Shown here one piece after another: positions 61,640-64,000 of a stretch of 64,000 nucleotides of DNA (positions are counted from its first letter, which is position 1; each line of letters starts with the position of its first letter). The position numbers were made by a program, and so were the translations under genes. Source of the stretch: Stromatinia cepivora (lineage: Eukaryota > Ascomycota > Leotiomycetes > Helotiales > Sclerotiniaceae). The notes beneath the pieces were generated by a model. That model saw only the letters and a list, made by a program, of their open reading frames with translations, was not told where the DNA came from and made no database searches. The stretch lies in assembly GCA_014898415.1 (NCBI GenBank), contig RCTD01000015.1:620001-684000 (forward strand). Reading direction: 5' to 3'.

Positions 61640-62320
61640 AAGATAAGAATCGTCCGCAAGCCACTTAATGTTCCTACCGATTTCGGGAACAGTGGAAACT
61701 GCTATTTATTCAGCTCGTTGTTGACAAACTCGTCCCATGCTGAAATGCATGGCGAACATTAGACATGGCAATGGCTTCTGCTCTGTGCTATTCTTGGTCA
61801 GCTAGAGGTTGGCATCTTAAAATATGTGCTTACAATTGTTTCACAAGTGCCAGCGCCCATATGCGGAGTCAAGACAACGTTCTCATTAGCTTGGGATGTA
61901 CTTGGGGCTCATTCTAAAAAAAGTTAAAATCAGCGCTGTATAATTCCCCTGAATCAAGAGCATCCAAGAGAGCTTGCTCATTGATAATAGACCCTCGAAG
62001 GGTATTAATTACGATGGCACTGTTTTCCATTTGTGTGAACTCTTTCGAGCTGAGAATATGCCGAGTAGCATCCGAAAGTGGAAGGTGTACTGAAATTGTA
62101 TCGCTCTTCAGGAGAAGTTCTTCAAATCAAACATATACTGTTCCTGAAGGCGTTCGTTACGCAGGAAGGGGACTCCGGTTGCAGTATTTAACATGCATGT
62201 CAAACGCGGCGGCATGTTTGGCGACTGCGCTACCAATACACCCAGGATCCTTGGGAATTGCCCTAACCCCGCATGCCCCCGCCATCGGTCATATCAAATG
62301 GCTAAAGAACAGATCCAAAC
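61640..62320 (-). pseudogene. D-isomer-specific 2-hydroxyacid dehydrogenase, decayed
   Basis: On the minus strand the NAD-binding domain is recognisable. A degraded glycine motif and helix (GCIGSAVAKHAAAFDMHVKY, about 62170-62230) is followed by CNRSPLPA-stop. Then comes FEELLLKSDTISVHLPLS (about 62070-62125), followed by SKEFTQMENSAIVINTLRG and SIINEQALLDALDSGEL, the usual order in GYAR/PdxB-type proteins, then NEPQVHP (about 61900). A frameshift near 61915 separates this from a TPHMGAG-type segment. A C-terminal piece, WDEFVNNELNK-stop, lies near 61710. At least three in-frame stops. The first conserved Gly of GxGxxG is lost. Substrate unknowable. The 62-124-codon plus-strand frames here are antisense shadows. 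Confidence 0.8.
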
Positions 62321-63199
62321 ACGGCGTGGGGCAGAAAGCAAGTGGCACATTGTAGTATCGGCTGTAGCATTTCCATGTTTCCCGTGGCGTTTGACACGGC
62401 AATACCTGTGAAGATACGTCACATATAATTCTAACATCAACGGGGACTTTGACTCTGCCATGACTGCTAGAGGTGCCGATATCGATTGGATCGTGACCGA
62501 GCTGAGGAGTGCATATAGATTTGACCGATTTTGTCAGAGATTACTCACATTTGATAATCACCACAATTCCATCGTAACGCGCAGACTGGCAATTTAAGAA
62601 AAATGAATTTCTATTTCCATGATTCAGGTGCTATTGTCTCAAACTGGCTGCTTGAATATCCTTCGGGTGTCATGAACTTGGGAAAACTATGGATGACTTT
62701 GTGGTGGTGATGGATTTGTGGTGCAATTACGAAAACCAAACGAGATTGAGGGAAGGGGAAATCGAGTCTTCTTTTTACTCCATTCTTTGAGTGAACTTTG
62801 AAAAGCAGACGTACCATTATTAAACCGAGATTACCAACATTAAACTGTATTCATTTACAGCTGTACATTAATTACTATGCACAACAAGTTTAGATGCATT
62901 TGCTCCAACCAAGGTATAGATGAGGGGGTTGCATTTACACTACGGAGGACACCTTGGGTTCACCGCTTTCATTCTGCCATCGATCAGATCATTCTGCCTA
63001 ACTGAAGGCGGTGAGACAACACTCCGCACTCCGAAATGTTCAGGATGCTCTATACAGATCGATTTATACATAACTTGATATCTTTAATCAAACCATTTCC
63101 ATGATGATAGCGAATTCTGCATCATTTATATCATGATCTACCTAAGTAGGTTAATCTTAGTTCAGTGTTTCGATATCGGTGAATCGGACTTCAAATCAG
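62321..63199. other. intergenic, nothing recognised
   Basis: No supported ORF, RNA or transposon ends. The minus-strand frame at 62611-62817 is short and featureless. Confidence 0.4.
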
Positions 63200-63410
63200 A
63201 AGTTTTTGTTGCATATCTTATTTTCATCTTTTGGGCTCTAGAATCGGTACGGAACAAAAATCCCAAAATGATCTCTGACTATGCAATAACACTTCCATAT
63301 CCGTATCTATATCCTAAGGTTTTTGTTGCATATCTCATATTCAAAGGTCCAATTTTTGGGCTCTAGATTCGGTACGGAACAAAAACCCCAAAATGATCTT
63401 TGACTTTCAG
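63200..63410 (+). repeat. two-copy direct repeat, about 118 bp apart
   Basis: TTTTTGTTGCATATCT followed by GGGCTCTAGA(A/T)TCGGTACGG and a CCCAAAATGATCT(C/T)TGACT block occurs at about 63203-63281 and 63321-63403. An inverted ATATGCAACAAAACTCC lies just after, at about 63412. The GTTGCATATCT core is shared with the adjacent 69-bp array. Confidence 0.8.
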
Positions 63411-63488
63411 ATATGCAACAAAACTCCTATACCACTAGCAATCTGAGGGAGAAGGCAATTGATTAGATGTTTGAAACAAGTAAGTCAG

Positions 63489-63755
63489 AAGTTTTGTTGC
63501 ACATCTGATTTGGATGTCATTGGAATTACACATTTTGCAGGTTCAAGAAATTACCTCAAGGTCTTGTTGCACATCTGATTTGGATGTCAACGGTATGATA
63601 CATTTTGCAGGTTCAAGCAATTGCCTCAAGTTTGGTTGCATATCTGATTTGGATGTCAACGGTATGATACATTTTGCAGGTTCAAGCAATTGCCTCAAGT
63701 TTGGTTGCATATCTGATCTTGGATGTCGACGGTATGACACATTCTGCAAGGACAA
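63489..63755 (+). repeat. 69-bp tandem repeat, about 3.7 copies
   Basis: Units begin around GTTGCA(C/T)ATCTGATTTGG, with that core at about 63496, 63566, 63635 and 63704 (spacings 70, 69, 69). Copies 2 and 3 are nearly identical; the outer ones are diverged. 69 bp equals 23 codons, and the frame 63514-63822 repeats DLDVNGMIHFAGSSNCLKFG, so it is either a coding repeat or a minisatellite. No gene was recognised around it. Confidence 0.9.
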
Positions 63756-64000
63756 GCAAGGCATTGCCTTGAGGAGTGGAGACTTCAATTGGCCCGACAT
63801 GAAGACTCATTTTTGGAATTGAACAAGACGGACAATCGCATCACTGTGATTGTGAAATTTCATTACGATATAACTCTGCTAATTAACAGTATTATCTTCA
63901 AATTGTGGAGAATTGAACCCATTATTTCAGCTGAGTCCCTGAAAATTGTTAAGACTTATTTCTAACGGCATGACAAGGTCAACTTACTGTGATTATCCAC

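Noticed and set aside
61981..62411. Plus-strand ORFs of 124 and 72 codons
   Set aside because: They are antisense to the recognisable 2-hydroxyacid dehydrogenase remnant on the minus strand.

Overview
The window looks like filamentous ascomycete (Pezizomycotina) nuclear DNA. The genes have short 46-77 bp GT..AG introns (one is 192 bp) with CTAAC/CTAAT-type branch sites. There is a PTH11-like rhodopsin-domain receptor, a highly reducing PKS remnant, and a long AT-rich block in which repeats differ almost only by C-to-T/G-to-A transitions, as repeat-induced point mutation (RIP) produces. A leotiomycete is plausible, but the sequence alone does not fix the species.

Left flank, 1-17.5 kb. Genes that look intact: an SMP-30/gluconolactonase-like enzyme (3742-4848), a five-exon unknown protein (6996-8187), a basic coiled-coil protein with a C-terminal membrane anchor (8979-9515) and a two-TM glycoprotein (10723-11358). 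Next come a recognisable very-long-chain enoyl-CoA reductase gene (TSC13) with a net +1 frameshift (11985-13100, minus) and an MFS transporter killed by a 747-bp insertion, RIP-type nonsense codons and a frameshift (13851-16428, minus).

Centre, 17.5-48.6 kb. A RIP-degraded nest of LTR retrotransposons can be ordered from target-site duplications. Copia element A (16.4 kb as found, about 5.5 kb once inserts are removed; TSD TAAAA) contains element C1 (TSD ATTAA). C1 contains a solo C-LTR (TSD ATATC) and short element D1 (TSD TTTTA). A second C element, C2, lies 2.35 kb away in inverted orientation and carries its own solo LTR (TSD AATAA) and D2 (TSD TAGAT) at different sites. Another solo C-LTR (TSD CATGC) lies at 18.3 kb. 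All seven C LTRs are exactly 309 bp and all four D LTRs exactly 163 bp. A, C and D each have, next to the 5' LTR, a primer-binding site resembling the complement of the initiator-tRNA-Met anticodon arm (half-tRNA priming). C carries an extra reading frame antisense to its pol, with predicted membrane and charged/helical segments. D has no enzyme domains but contains a piece of A's pol in antisense. These two features are the best candidates for something undescribed.

Right flank, 48.6-64 kb. An intact four-exon PTH11-like receptor (48892-50190) starts only about 280 bp from the island. It is followed by the 3' part of an HR-PKS pseudogene (ER-KR-ACP, 50.3-53.1 kb), three decayed low-complexity genes whose stops are mostly TGA/TAA/TAG where CGA/CAA/CAG would fit (54.2-58.6 kb), a Gly-rich small protein (59569-59904), a secreted Thr-rich Cys-containing protein (60781-61260), a decayed D-2-hydroxyacid dehydrogenase (about 61.64-62.32 kb) and a 69-bp minisatellite near the right end. 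Genes on both sides show the same C-to-T nonsense pattern, so the RIP footprint appears to spill well beyond the transposons.
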